Of a DNA stretch of 26,025 nt, positions 1 to 7,842 are shown piece by piece. How positions within the stretch are numbered: the first letter of the stretch is position 1; each line of letters opens with the position of its first letter. The translations under genes and the position numbers were made by a program. Source of the DNA: DATHSN01 sp035464115 (GTDB taxonomy: Bacteria > Actinomycetota > Acidimicrobiia > Acidimicrobiales > SKKL01); NCBI GenBank assembly GCA_035464115.1, contig DATHSN010000163.1:1-26025 (forward strand), read 5' to 3'. Under the pieces are notes generated by a model, which did no database searches, was not told where the DNA came from, and saw only the letters and a program-made list of their open reading frames with translations.

Positions 1-193
1 CGACCGGTGCCGCGATCGGCCCGGTGGCCGCTTCGGTCGGCGCATCGAAGACCGGCGCCGCTTCGGAGACGACGTCGTCGACGAACAGGGTGTGGACACC
101 GAAGAACCCGAAGGCGAGCCAGGCCGAGCCGGCGACGAGGACGAGGGCGCCGAGCCCGACGCCCAGGGGGTGGTTGCGGATGAAGGTCAGCAT
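1..193 (-). CDS. Membrane-anchored protein, N-terminal fragment (possible DM13-type)
   Basis: Only the first 64 codons are in the window; the rest lies beyond the left edge. The ATG at 193 opens a short positively charged N-terminus (MLTFIRNH), then one hydrophobic helix (about residues 10-34), then an acidic segment with FVDDVVSEAAP. This is the layout of a signal-anchored protein with an exported domain. The helix followed by LFVDxxVxExxP resembles what I remember of the N-terminus of actinobacterial DM13-domain proteins, but the DM13 domain itself is not visible, so that name is tentative. It lies 76 bases downstream of the last antiporter gene on the same strand and could be the tail of that operon or independent. 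A small hairpin lies in the gap. Confidence 0.6.
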   Translation of the reverse strand, partial: MLTFIRNHPLGVGLGALVLVAGSAWLAFGFFGVHTLFVDDVVSEAAPVFDAPTEAATGPIAAPV

Positions 194-269
194 GCCCCCG
201 AAACCGGACTCGAGGAGTCGTCATTCCCGCCCAGGACGGATCTTCCCGGCGGCCGCACGAGCGCCGGTG

Positions 270-1748
270 TCAGCCGACGAGCTGGTCGGCCACCGGCTCG
301 AGCACCTGCTCGACGATCACCAGGTTCAACAGCCCCAGGATCACCACCAGCGCCGCCAGCACACCGATGGGGACGAGCACACCGACCCGCGCCTCGCGCA
401 CGGGTGCGGCCGCTTCCTCGTCGACCGGCGGCCGGAACCAGATCGTCTCGATGACCCGCACGAAGTACACGAGGGTGAGCACGCTCGACCCCACGATGAC
501 CGCGGCGATGACCCACCGGTCGGCGTCGACCGCGCCGGTCACCAGGTACCACTTCGAGAAGAACCCGGCGGTCGGTGGGAGTCCCACCATCGAGACGGCG
601 GCGATGGTGAACCCGGCCATGGACCACGGCATCCGCGGGCCGAGGCCGGCCATCGCCGGGATCTTCTTGGTGCCGGCCTGCTCCATGACGCTGCCGGCCA
701 CGAAGAACAGGCACCCCTTCATCACCGCGTGGTTGACGACGTGGAGGAGCGCCCCGATGATCGCCAGCGGCGAGGCCAGCCCCACGCCGACCCCGATGAG
801 ACCGAGCTGGGCGACGGTGCTGTGGGCGAGCATGCGCTTGAGGTCGGTCTGGCGGATCGCCATCACGGATCCGACCACCACGCCGGCCGCGCCGAACCAG
901 GTGAGCAGCTCGAGCACCGGCAGCTCGTCGACGACGTAGCCGGGCGGGAGCACGTCGAACAGGATGCGCATCAGCGCATAGGCGGCCACCTTCACCTGCA
1001 CCGCGGCGAGCAGCGCCGCGACCGCGGGCGGGGCGTGGCTGTGGGCGTCGGGCAGCCACACGTGGAGCGGGAAGATGGCCATCTTGATCCCGAGGCCGAT
1101 GACGATGAGCGCGGTGGCGGCGGCGAGCGTGGGCGAGCCGGAGAGCTCGGCGAGCAGCGGGCCGACGTCGGCCATCGAGATGTTGCCGGCGGTGAAGTAG
1201 ATGAACCCGACCCCGAGCAGGTAGAGGCTCGACCCGACCGTGCCGAGGATCAGGTAGCGGAAGCTGGCGACCGCCGCGGCCGGGCCACCGAGCGCGACGA
1301 GCGAGTACGAGGCGATCGAGTAGATCTCGAGCGACACGAACAGGTTGAACAGGTCGCCGGCGACGGTGACCCCGAGCAACCCGCCGAGCAGCAGCAGCAC
1401 GAGCGCGTGCAGTGGCACGTTGCGGCCCGGCTCGATCCCGAACCCGACCCGGGTCGGGTAGATGACGACGAGGAACCCGATGACACCGACGAGCACGGCC
1501 ACGAAGCCGGCGAGGGGATCGAGGGTGTACTCGATGCCGAACGGGGCCGCCCACCCCCCGACGGGATGGACGAGGGGCCCCACGTCGAGCGACCGGACCA
1601 GACCCCAGGCGCCGAGCACGGCGATGGCGGCCGTGGCGAGCACGGCGACCGCCCGGGCGACGCGAGGGGCGAACACCGCGGCGATCGCCGCGATCACCGC
1701 CGCGCTGAAGGTGACGATGGGCAGCAGGGCCGGCAGCACGGAGCGCAT
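270..1748 (-). CDS. mrpD: Mrp-type cation/H+ antiporter subunit D (D1, last in operon)
   Basis: 492 residues, polytopic, of the proton-translocating NuoL/M/N-MrpA/D family. The family landmarks are present: a membrane glutamate in LFVSLEIYSI (E141), the TM7 lysine before PLHVWLPDAHSHAPP (K222) and the TM8 lysine in AVQVKVAAY (K253). These are the residues thought to carry the proton path in MrpD and NuoM. The position directly after MrpB and MrpC matches MrpD, or MbhH in archaeal membrane-bound hydrogenases. The ATG shares one base with the mrpC stop (TGATG), so translation is probably coupled. It should act in the cytoplasmic membrane, exchanging Na+ or K+ for H+ as part of a multisubunit complex. 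Family assignment is secure; the ion specificity cannot be read. Confidence 0.93.
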   Translation of the reverse strand: MRSVLPALLPIVTFSAAVIAAIAAVFAPRVARAVAVLATAAIAVLGAWGLVRSLDVGPLVHPVGGWAAPFGIEYTLDPLAGFVAVLVGVIGFLVVIYPTRVGFGIEPGRNVPLHALVLLLLGGLLGVTVAGDLFNLFVSLEIYSIASYSLVALGGPAAAVASFRYLILGTVGSSLYLLGVGFIYFTAGNISMADVGPLLAELSGSPTLAAATALIVIGLGIKMAIFPLHVWLPDAHSHAPPAVAALLAAVQVKVAAYALMRILFDVLPPGYVVDELPVLELLTWFGAAGVVVGSVMAIRQTDLKRMLAHSTVAQLGLIGVGVGLASPLAIIGALLHVVNHAVMKGCLFFVAGSVMEQAGTKKIPAMAGLGPRMPWSMAGFTIAAVSMVGLPPTAGFFSKWYLVTGAVDADRWVIAAVIVGSSVLTLVYFVRVIETIWFRPPVDEEAAAPVREARVGVLVPIGVLAALVVILGLLNLVIVEQVLEPVADQLVG

Positions 1749-2221
1749 CAGGTGGGTCCCGCCGGTGGGTCGAGCCGACCGGCGGCACGGTCGGGGCCGG
1801 ACCCGCCGGACGGGGTGGCCGGCACCGATGGGGGTGACACGGTGCCCGACGCGACGGAGCCGGACTGGCCGCTGAGCGCAGCGTCGTCGAGGGTGCCGTA
1901 GGCCCGTTGGATGGTGACGATGAGGGCGAGCGCCACCCCGATGACAGCGACGCCGACCACCAGCGCGGTGAGGATGAGCAGGTGCGGCAGCGGGTTCACG
2001 TAGTCGACGGGGTCGGTGCCGATGGCAGGGTCGATGACCGGGACGTCGCCCCCGTCCTTCACGCTGCCCTCGATGAAGAACACGAAGATGGCGGTCTGGA
2101 AGATGACCAGGCCCACCAGCTTCTTCACGAGGTGGCGCTCGACGAGCAGGGTGAACAGCCCGATGGAGAGCAGCGCCACGACCATCAGGTAGACGTAGCG
2201 GTCGCCGAGGGTCTCGAGCAT
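1748..2221 (-). CDS. mrpC: Mrp antiporter subunit C (NuoK-like)
   Basis: 157 residues with three hydrophobic helices in the NuoK/MrpC pattern: YLMVVALLSIGLFTLLVERHL, then LVGLVIFQTAIFVFFI, then HLLILTALVVGVAVIGVALAL. The VDYVNPLPHLLILTAIVVG-type segment before helix 3 is characteristic of MrpC/MnhC. The C-terminal tail of about 40 residues, rich in Gly, Ser and Pro, is longer than the usual family core of about 110-115 residues. It probably pairs with MrpD in the membrane arm. Both ends overlap the neighbouring genes by one base (TGATG), consistent with tight translational coupling. Confidence 0.93.
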   Translation of the reverse strand: MLETLGDRYVYLMVVALLSIGLFTLLVERHLVKKLVGLVIFQTAIFVFFIEGSVKDGGDVPVIDPAIGTDPVDYVNPLPHLLILTALVVGVAVIGVALALIVTIQRAYGTLDDAALSGQSGSVASGTVSPPSVPATPSGGSGPDRAAGRLDPPAGPT

Positions 2222-2658
2222 CAGTCGTCCCCCGCGTGGGCCAGCCGGTCGAAGATGTGGAGGATCCCGCCGAACACCACGGCGCCGACCCCGATCTCGA
2301 CCGCGCCGATGCCGAGGTAGCGCAGCCGGGAGTCGCTGATCGACGTGCCCGGGTACTGCGAGTAGTCGAGCAGGTCGCCGCCAGCGAGCAGGGGCACGAT
2401 GCCGGCGACGAGGAAGATCGCCATGCCGGCGCTCATCGCCAGCAGCGCCACACCCTCGGGGAAGTGCCGCAGGCTCGTCTCGCGATCGAGGGTGAGGCGG
2501 GCCAGTACGACACCCACCGCCAGGACCACGCCGCCGGCGAAGCCACCGCCGGGCCCGTAGTGGCCGTGGGCGACCACGTAGACGCCGAACACGAGCACGA
2601 ACGGCACCATGAGCGCGGCGACGACCCGCACGTTCTCGCTGGGGTGGCGGCCGATCAC
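2221..2658 (-). CDS. mrpB: Mrp antiporter subunit B (MnhB domain)
   Basis: 145 residues with four predicted helices. The diagnostic MnhB motif YVVAHGHYGPGGGFAGGVV is present at about residues 27-45. The GTG start at 2658 overlaps the stop of the upstream gene by four bases (GTGA). In Mrp complexes MrpB lies next to the MrpA C-terminal region, and the genes are adjacent in the same order here. It corresponds to MbhF of archaeal membrane-bound hydrogenases. Identification is firm. Confidence 0.93.
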   Translation of the reverse strand: MIGRHPSENVRVVAALMVPFVLVFGVYVVAHGHYGPGGGFAGGVVLAVGVVLARLTLDRETSLRHFPEGVALLAMSAGMAIFLVAGIVPLLAGGDLLDYSQYPGTSISDSRLRYLGIGAVEIGVGAVVFGGILHIFDRLAHAGDD

Positions 2659-3188
2659 GCGTCGGCCCTCCGGCGGGCGAGCACCAGCGCCGCCGACAGC
2701 GCCGCGGTGAACACCACGATGGTCTCGCCGAGGGTGTCGAGCGAGCGGTAGTCGGCGAGCACGGCGGTGACCACGTTGGGGGTCTCGCTGTCGTCGAGCG
2801 AGCGCTCGACGTACTGGGCCGCCACCCCCAGGGCCGCCGGGGCGTCGGGGTCGCCCCGGTCGGGGAGGTCGACGCTGGCGACGAGCAACAGCCCGGCGAA
2901 CGCCACCACCAGGGGCCCGGCGAAGAGCACGGCGCGACGATCGCGGCCGGCGGGGCGGTCGCCGGTGACGAGCACCGCCACCAACAACAGCACCCCGACG
3001 AAGGCCGAGCCCAGCACCGCCTCCACGAACGCGACGTCGGGGGCTCCCATGCCGGCGAACAGCAGCGCCACGAACAGGCTGAACAGCGCGAGCACCGCGA
3101 CGGTGGCGGTGATCGACCGCACCCGCACCGCCACGGTGGCGCTCCCGATCAAGAGCACGAAGAACATGAGGTCGAGCTGCCAGATCAC
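2655..3188 (-). CDS. Stand-alone MrpA C-terminal module (DUF4040 / MbhD plus MbhE-like)
   Basis: 177 residues. The first about 90 residues have the DUF4040/MbhD pattern (ALLFAGMGAPDVAFVEAVLGSAFVG). The C-terminal about 50 residues have the MbhE signature (ETPNVVTAVLADYRSLDTLGETIVVFTAALSA). In classical Bacillus-type Mrp both parts are fused to the C-terminus of the large MrpA; in archaeal Mbh they are separate genes MbhD and MbhE. Here they are fused to each other but separate from any NuoL-like antiporter domain. The GTG start at 3188 overlaps the mrpG stop by four bases. The module probably forms part of the ion-translocating membrane arm between MrpG and MrpB. Confidence 0.88.
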   Translation of the reverse strand: MIWQLDLMFFVLLIGSATVAVRVRSITATVAVLALFSLFVALLFAGMGAPDVAFVEAVLGSAFVGVLLLVAVLVTGDRPAGRDRRAVLFAGPLVVAFAGLLLVASVDLPDRGDPDAPAALGVAAQYVERSLDDSETPNVVTAVLADYRSLDTLGETIVVFTAALSAALVLARRRADA

Positions 3189-3535
3189 GGCGCGCCGCCT
3201 GGGGAGCCGGGCCGATCGACGTCGGGCTCCACCGCGCGCACCTCGCCGGATGCGTCGATGATCCGTTGGCGGGTGGCGCTGCGGGCCAGGGCGTGGATGG
3301 CGGTGGGGTTCACGAGGATCGAGAAGACCGCGATGAGCACCAGCTGGATGCTCCCGGGTCCGAACCGGTTGAGCACGACCAGCCCCGCGAACACCAGCAC
3401 GAGCCCGAGGGTCTCGGCCTTGGCCACCGCGTGGGCGCGGGTCCAGAAGTCGGGGAAGCGGGCCAGCCCGAGAGCGCTCACCCCGAGGAACGCCGTGCCC
3501 ATGACCAGCAGGATCCCCGCGACGATGTCGGTCAT
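3185..3535 (-). CDS. mrpG: Mrp antiporter subunit G
   Basis: 116 residues with three helices and the MnhG/PhaG motif RFPDFWTRAHAVAKAETLG near residues 27-45. The length fits the family. The ATG at 3535 overlaps the mrpF stop by four bases (ATGA), and its own stop overlaps the next start. A charged C-terminal tail of about 25 residues follows the last helix. It is a small accessory membrane subunit required for assembly or activity of the Mrp complex in characterised systems. Confidence 0.92.
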   Translation of the reverse strand: MTDIVAGILLVMGTAFLGVSALGLARFPDFWTRAHAVAKAETLGLVLVFAGLVVLNRFGPGSIQLVLIAVFSILVNPTAIHALARSATRQRIIDASGEVRAVEPDVDRPGSPGGAP

Positions 3536-3798
3536 CGGGCGCTCCGGGTGTCGAGGTACCGGGCGAACGCGAGCGGGAAGAGGAAGGCGAGGAGCGCGTA
3601 CGCCAAGCCGATGTCGACGAACAGCACCGGCCGGCCGAACACGAAGCCGATGATCATCAACAGCACGATGCTGTTCACCGCGGCGAACGAGCTGGCGAGG
3701 ATCCGGTCGAGCACGGTGGGGCCCTTCGCGATGCGGATCAGCGCCACGATCGTGAGCGCGGTGATCACGAACGACAGGGCGAACAGCAGGCCGGTCAT
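3532..3798 (-). CDS. mrpF: Mrp antiporter subunit F
   Basis: 88 residues from the ATG at 3798, which overlaps the mrpE stop by four bases (ATGA). Three helices carry the MnhF pattern: an initial helix, then RIAKGPTVLDRILASSFAAVN, then a C-terminal helix ending in FLFPLAFARYLDTR. Length and order (E-F-G) are typical. Longer upstream reading in this frame exists but is arginine/proline-rich antisense-like sequence without membrane character, so I place the start at MTGLLF. Confidence 0.93.
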   Translation of the reverse strand: MTGLLFALSFVITALTIVALIRIAKGPTVLDRILASSFAAVNSIVLLMIIGFVFGRPVLFVDIGLAYALLAFLFPLAFARYLDTRSAR

Positions 3799-4352
3799 CT
3801 CCTGCGCTCCCTCTGGATGACGGACGGGTCGACCGGAGGCTGGGGCCGGTCGAGGAACACCTTGGCGATGCGGTTCTGCAGCTCTCCGGTGACGAGGTCG
3901 CCGGCCTGGGAGGGGGTGAGGGCGTGGACGACGAGCTCGGCGCCGTCGATGTCGACGGTGAGGGTGCCCGGCACCAGCGAGATGGCGTTGGCGAGGGTGG
4001 TGCGCGCGAGAGGGCTGCGCAGCTCGGTGTGGAACCGCAGCGTGCACGGGTCGAGCTCGAGCTTCGGCGTGAGCGTGAGCCGTGCCAGCTGGAGGCTGGC
4101 GACGAAGATGCGCCCCGCCATCCAACCGACGAAGCCGATGCTGCGCACGAAGGCGAGGGGGAGCTGGCCGACGGGCAGGTGGTCGAGGTCGGGGCGGAGG
4201 CACTCGCCGGCGATGCGGTGGGTGACGGCCGTGACGACGGCGGCGGTGATCGCGCCGGTGACGAGGAACAGGGGCTCGTTGCGGCCCGAGAGCGCGTACC
4301 AGAAGGCGAAGAGCACCAGGAACTGGACGATGGTGGTGCGGCGGACGCTCAC
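3795..4352 (-). CDS. mrpE: Mrp antiporter subunit E
   Basis: 185 residues from a GTG at 4352 that overlaps the previous stop by four bases (GTGA). Two N-terminal hydrophobic segments (FLVLFAFWYALSG and LFLVTGAITAAVVTAV) and an amphipathic region precede the MnhE core LRSPLARTTLANAISLVPGTLTVDID, with the typical SLxPGTL motif. The C-terminal DPSVIQRERRR tail is charged. It is the first gene of the E-F-G-(DE)-B-C-D block and corresponds to MbhA. Confidence 0.92.
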   Translation of the reverse strand: MSVRRTTIVQFLVLFAFWYALSGRNEPLFLVTGAITAAVVTAVTHRIAGECLRPDLDHLPVGQLPLAFVRSIGFVGWMAGRIFVASLQLARLTLTPKLELDPCTLRFHTELRSPLARTTLANAISLVPGTLTVDIDGAELVVHALTPSQAGDLVTGELQNRIAKVFLDRPQPPVDPSVIQRERRR

Positions 4353-6031
4353 GGCACCACACTCCAGCCGAGCACGAGCACCATCGCCATCGCGACCACG
4401 CTGCCGAGGAGCCAGCCGGGAGCGACCGGTCCGAGGCCGGGCCCGGGCAGGGTCGGCCGGGGCAGGGTCGGCCGGGGCAGGGTCGGCCGGGGCAGCCGGC
4501 GCCGCTCGGTGGTGGCCGTGGGGCGGGCGGGCTGCTCGGCCCGGCGCGCCGCGACCAGGACGGGCAGCTCGCGGTACACCCAGTCGGTGTCGACGCTGGT
4601 CTTGGCCGCCGGTGCCAGCCGGGACCGCAGCAGGGTGAAGCCGATGCCGGTGAAGGCGAACAGCTGCAGCGCCTCGACCAGCTTGGTGGTGGTGTACGGC
4701 TCGAACGCCACCTCGGTGGGCATCTGGCCGTACAGCAGCCCGGGGTCGACCCCGATGGCGATGTTGGCGACCGCGGCGATGCCCATGGCGAGGTACATGG
4801 TGACCGGCACGGCTCGCACCTCCAGCGGGCCTCGCGGCGCGCCGAACCAGGTGGCCCACGGCAGCTTGAGCGCCACGCTGAGGAAGGTGCCGACCGACGC
4901 CAGCTTGAGCAGCCACTGGGCGGTGGTGAACCCGCCGTCGCCCACCGACGCCACGGCCAGCTCCTTGGCCGGGAAGCCGCTGAACAGCGGCACCCCCGAG
5001 ATCGACAGCGCACCCACCAGGTAGAGCGCGAGGGCCCAGGGCAACGCCCGCGCGAGCCCTCCGAGCTCGGAGGCGCGGCTGCGCCCGGTGGCGTGCAGCA
5101 CCACGCCGACGCCCATGATGAGCAGCCCCTTGTAGAGCACGTGGGCGTAGGCGTGGGCGGTGGCCCCGTTGACGGCGAGGTCGGTGCCCACGCCGACCGC
5201 GGCGACCATGAAGCCGACCTGGCTGATGATGTGGTAGCCGAGCAGGCGGCGGATGTCGTCCTCGAGCACGGCGTAGACGACGCCGAACAGGGCCATCGCC
5301 ACGCCGAGCCAGACCAGCAGCTCGAGGCCGGCGAACCCCCGGGCGAGCACGTAGACCGCCGACTTCGTGGTGAACGCGCTGAGGAACACCATGCCGGCGA
5401 CCGACGCCTCGGGGTAGGCGTCGGGGAGCCAGGCGTTGAGCGGCACCGCCGCCGCGCACAACAGGAAGCCGACGAGGATCAACCCGGTGGCGCCACCCAG
5501 CTCGAGCGAGCCGAACGCGAGCGACCCGGTGTCGGTGAGGTGCCAGAGGATGCCGCCGAGCAGCACGACCCCGCCGAGGAGGTGGACGCCGAGGTAGCGC
5601 AACCCGGCTGCGCTCGATCCGGCGCGCCGGGCGCCGACGATGACCATCGTGGCGGTGCTGACCTTCAGCTCCCAGAAGAAGAACAAGGTGAGCAGGTCGC
5701 CGGCGAGGACGACGCCGATTCCTGCGCCGGCGGTGGCGAGGGCGCCCGCCCGCTCGAGCGTGCCCATGGTCGACCAGCCGTAGATGCCGGCCAGGACGGC
5801 GACGACCGCGAAGACGGTGGCGAACGGGATCGACAGGCCATCGGCGCGCAGCACGGTGAGCTGGTAGCCGTAGAAGTCGAAGGTGGAGAGCGCGGCATCG
5901 TCGAGGCGCACGACGGCGAGCAAGCCGACCAACGCCGACGCGACCGCGATCGGCCCGCCGAGACGGCGGGGGGCGATCGCGACGAGCACCGCGCCGACGA
6001 GGAGCACGAGGGCCGGGTGCAGGTCAACCAC
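4349..6031 (-). CDS. Mrp/NuoN-like antiporter subunit (D2), TM7 lysine replaced
   Basis: 560 residues from the GTG at 6031. I chose it because a good GGAGG lies eight bases upstream; an ATG at 6052 would add seven residues. The protein is polytopic and belongs to the proton-translocating antiporter family: the membrane glutamate is in FFFWELKVST (E121) and the TM8-region lysine in AFTTKSAVYVL (K223). The usual lysine before PLHxWLPDA is replaced by C192, and the histidine of that motif by N199 (LCAAAVPLNAWLPDAY). Near the C-terminus is a PRPTL repeat (about residues 514-528) before a final helix. It overlaps the small upstream gene by eight bases. It may partly replace the NuoL-like half of MrpA, which is absent as such. 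Family secure, exact subunit equivalence uncertain. Confidence 0.9.
   Translation of the reverse strand: MVDLHPALVLLVGAVLVAIAPRRLGGPIAVASALVGLLAVVRLDDAALSTFDFYGYQLTVLRADGLSIPFATVFAVVAVLAGIYGWSTMGTLERAGALATAGAGIGVVLAGDLLTLFFFWELKVSTATMVIVGARRAGSSAAGLRYLGVHLLGGVVLLGGILWHLTDTGSLAFGSLELGGATGLILVGFLLCAAAVPLNAWLPDAYPEASVAGMVFLSAFTTKSAVYVLARGFAGLELLVWLGVAMALFGVVYAVLEDDIRRLLGYHIISQVGFMVAAVGVGTDLAVNGATAHAYAHVLYKGLLIMGVGVVLHATGRSRASELGGLARALPWALALYLVGALSISGVPLFSGFPAKELAVASVGDGGFTTAQWLLKLASVGTFLSVALKLPWATWFGAPRGPLEVRAVPVTMYLAMGIAAVANIAIGVDPGLLYGQMPTEVAFEPYTTTKLVEALQLFAFTGIGFTLLRSRLAPAAKTSVDTDWVYRELPVLVAARRAEQPARPTATTERRRLPRPTLPRPTLPRPTLPGPGLGPVAPGWLLGSVVAMAMVLVLGWSVVP
4446..4490. repeat. Three perfect 15-bp tandem repeats inside the D2 gene
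   Basis: The unit GGCAGGGTCGGCCGG is repeated three times without mismatch, followed by a partial copy. On the minus strand it encodes PRPTL three times, forming a rigid proline-rich linker between the main antiporter fold and the last transmembrane helix. Perfect identity at the DNA level suggests recent slippage and possible length variation between strains. Confidence 0.9.
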
Positions 6032-6278
6032 GACGTGCCCCTCCCGCCCCATCGGCGCGCGGCTCGGGGGGCGGCGCGCTGGTGAGCGACTCGCCGGGTC
6101 GGCTGCCGGCCGGCCGCGACACGAGGTGGCGACCGAGCGCCTTGGCGCCGAGCACGAGGGCGACGGTGCCGACGAGTGAGAACGCCGGGACGAGACCCGG
6201 CTGCTTCGCGCCGGTGGCGAGGTCGACCACCACCGCGAGGACGAGCGCGGCCGTCACGAGCGCGACGATCCGGGTCAT
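6024..6278 (-). CDS. Small two-helix membrane protein in the Mrp operon
   Basis: 84 residues from the ATG at 6278, preceded by AGAGGAG six bases upstream. There are two hydrophobic segments: about residues 3-21 (IVALVTAALVLAVVVDLAT) and 29-48 (LVPAFSLVGTVALVLGAKAL). A hydrophilic tail rich in Pro, Gly and Arg follows. Its stop lies inside the start region of the D2 gene (eight-base overlap), and the upstream D3 gene ends 43 bases before it. I do not recognise a named family. Its position between two antiporter subunits suggests an accessory or assembly subunit of the same complex; this is inference from context. Confidence 0.8.
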   Translation of the reverse strand: MTRIVALVTAALVLAVVVDLATGAKQPGLVPAFSLVGTVALVLGAKALGRHLVSRPAGSRPGESLTSAPPPEPRADGAGGARRG

Positions 6279-6321
6279 CGGACGCTCCTCTCGGGGAGCG
6301 GCGCACGACGGGCGACGGTGC

Positions 6322-7785
6322 TCACACCCGACCTCCGGTGACCGCGGCGCCGACCGCGGCGGTGAGCTCGCCGAGCGACACGACGTCGCCGAGACCGAGC
6401 GCCAGCCCGACCGCCGCGGTGGTGGCGATCGGCACGACCATGAGCGGCGAGGCCTCGGCCCGGACCGGGAAGTCGGGCGAGGAGCGGAAGAAGGCGCGGA
6501 ACACGATGGGCAGCAGGTATCCAGCGGTGAGCAGACCGCTCCCGATGACCACCGCCGCCAGCAGGGGCTCGCCCGCGTCGAGCGCGCCGAGCCCCAGGAA
6601 CCACTTGGAGACGAACCCGCTGACCGGTGGCACGCCAGCGAGGCCGAGCGCGGCGATCCCGAACGCGGCCATGGTGACCGGCATCCGCCGCCCGATGCCG
6701 TCCATCTGCGACACCCGGTCGACCCCGGTGGTGACGTAGATGGCCCCGGCGCAGAAGAAGAGGGTGATCTTCAACACGGCGTGGTTGGCGAGGTGGAGCA
6801 TGGCGCCGTTCCACGCGCTGGCCGACAGCAGTGACAGCCCGAGCACGATGTAGGAGAGGTGGGCGATGGTCGAGTAGGCGAGGCGGCGCTTGAGCTGGTC
6901 CTGGCGGAACGCCACCACGGAGGCCACCACGATGGTGACCGCGGCGACGCTCGCGACGACGGCTCCCGCGCCGACGTCGGCGAGGCGCTCGGGGCCGATG
7001 ACGTAGCCGAACATCCGGGCGAAGCCGAACACCCCGGCCTTCACCACCGCGACGGCGTGCAGCAGGGCGCTGACCGGGGTGGGGGCGACCATGGCCGCGG
7101 GCAGCCACTGGTGGAACGGCATGATCGCCGCCTTGGTGCCGAAGCCGAGCACCGCCAACACGACGAGCGCCACGACCCCGGCGTCGGACACGGCACCGTC
7201 GAGCACGCCGCCCGGTGTGAACTCCGCACCGGGCACCGCGATGTGGACCACCGCCACCGCCAGCAGGACGGCGGTGCCGCCCCCCAGCAGGGTGAAGAGG
7301 TACCGGCGACCGGCCGCCAGGGCTTCGGGGGTCTGCTTGTGGACGACCAGCGGATAGGTGGCGAGGGTCAGCAGCTCGTAGAAGACGAAGAACGTGAACA
7401 GGTTGGCGGCGAAGGCCAGACCGATGGTCTCCGACACGCACACGGCGAAAGTGGAGAAGAACCGGGTGCGGTGCTGCTCGCGGGCGCCCCGGACGTAGCC
7501 GAACGAGAACGACGACGCGAGGATCCACAGCGCGCTGGCCGAGGCGGCGAACACCATCCCCGCGGCGTCGACCCGCAGGGCCAGCTCGAGGTCGGGGGCC
7601 AGCGAGCCGATGGTGAACGCCGGCTCGTCACCGTCGAGGACGGAACCGAACATGGAGGCCACCAGCGCGAACGTGGCCGCCGCCGCGAGCGCCGTCCACA
7701 TCGCGTGCAGCCGCGGCCGGTCGCCGCTCACCACGATGAGCGCTGCGGCCACGGCGGGGACGGCGACGGCGATGGGGACGAGCAC
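6322..7785 (-). CDS. Mrp/NuoM-like antiporter subunit (D3, first large subunit)
   Basis: 487 residues from the GTG at 7785, with GAGG five bases upstream. It has the full proton-antiporter pattern: glutamate in FFVFYELLTLATYP (E137), lysine before PFHQWLP (K218), lysine in HAVAVVKAGVFGF (K249) and the later KRRLAYSTIAHLSYIVLG segment. The motif reads LPAAMVAPTPVSALLHA, closer to the NuoL/M and MrpA type (xPTPVSALLHA) than D1 is. It is therefore a plausible functional stand-in for the N-terminal NuoL-like part of MrpA. Family certain; naming it MrpA or MrpD is not decidable by eye. Confidence 0.92.
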   Translation of the reverse strand: MLVPIAVAVPAVAAALIVVSGDRPRLHAMWTALAAAATFALVASMFGSVLDGDEPAFTIGSLAPDLELALRVDAAGMVFAASASALWILASSFSFGYVRGAREQHRTRFFSTFAVCVSETIGLAFAANLFTFFVFYELLTLATYPLVVHKQTPEALAAGRRYLFTLLGGGTAVLLAVAVVHIAVPGAEFTPGGVLDGAVSDAGVVALVVLAVLGFGTKAAIMPFHQWLPAAMVAPTPVSALLHAVAVVKAGVFGFARMFGYVIGPERLADVGAGAVVASVAAVTIVVASVVAFRQDQLKRRLAYSTIAHLSYIVLGLSLLSASAWNGAMLHLANHAVLKITLFFCAGAIYVTTGVDRVSQMDGIGRRMPVTMAAFGIAALGLAGVPPVSGFVSKWFLGLGALDAGEPLLAAVVIGSGLLTAGYLLPIVFRAFFRSSPDFPVRAEASPLMVVPIATTAAVGLALGLGDVVSLGELTAAVGAAVTGGRV

Positions 7786-7842
7786 GGGGACCTCGGGTCG
7801 GCGGACGGGCGAAGGCGGACGCGCCCTCCCCGACCCGCGAGG

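Noticed and set aside
207..219. GACTC-GAG-GAGTC hairpin downstream of mrpD
   Set aside because: A 5-bp stem with a three-base loop and no T-tract is too weak to call a terminator or operator.
24..1901. 625-residue plus-strand frame opposite the mrpC/mrpD genes
   Set aside because: It is His/Arg/Asp/Glu-rich low-complexity sequence typical of the antisense of GC-rich membrane-protein genes; the minus strand encodes clear MrpC and MrpD there.
4446..4490. Short tandem repeats considered as a CRISPR array or origin iterons
   Set aside because: The units are contiguous without spacers, keep the reading frame of D2 and encode a proline linker.
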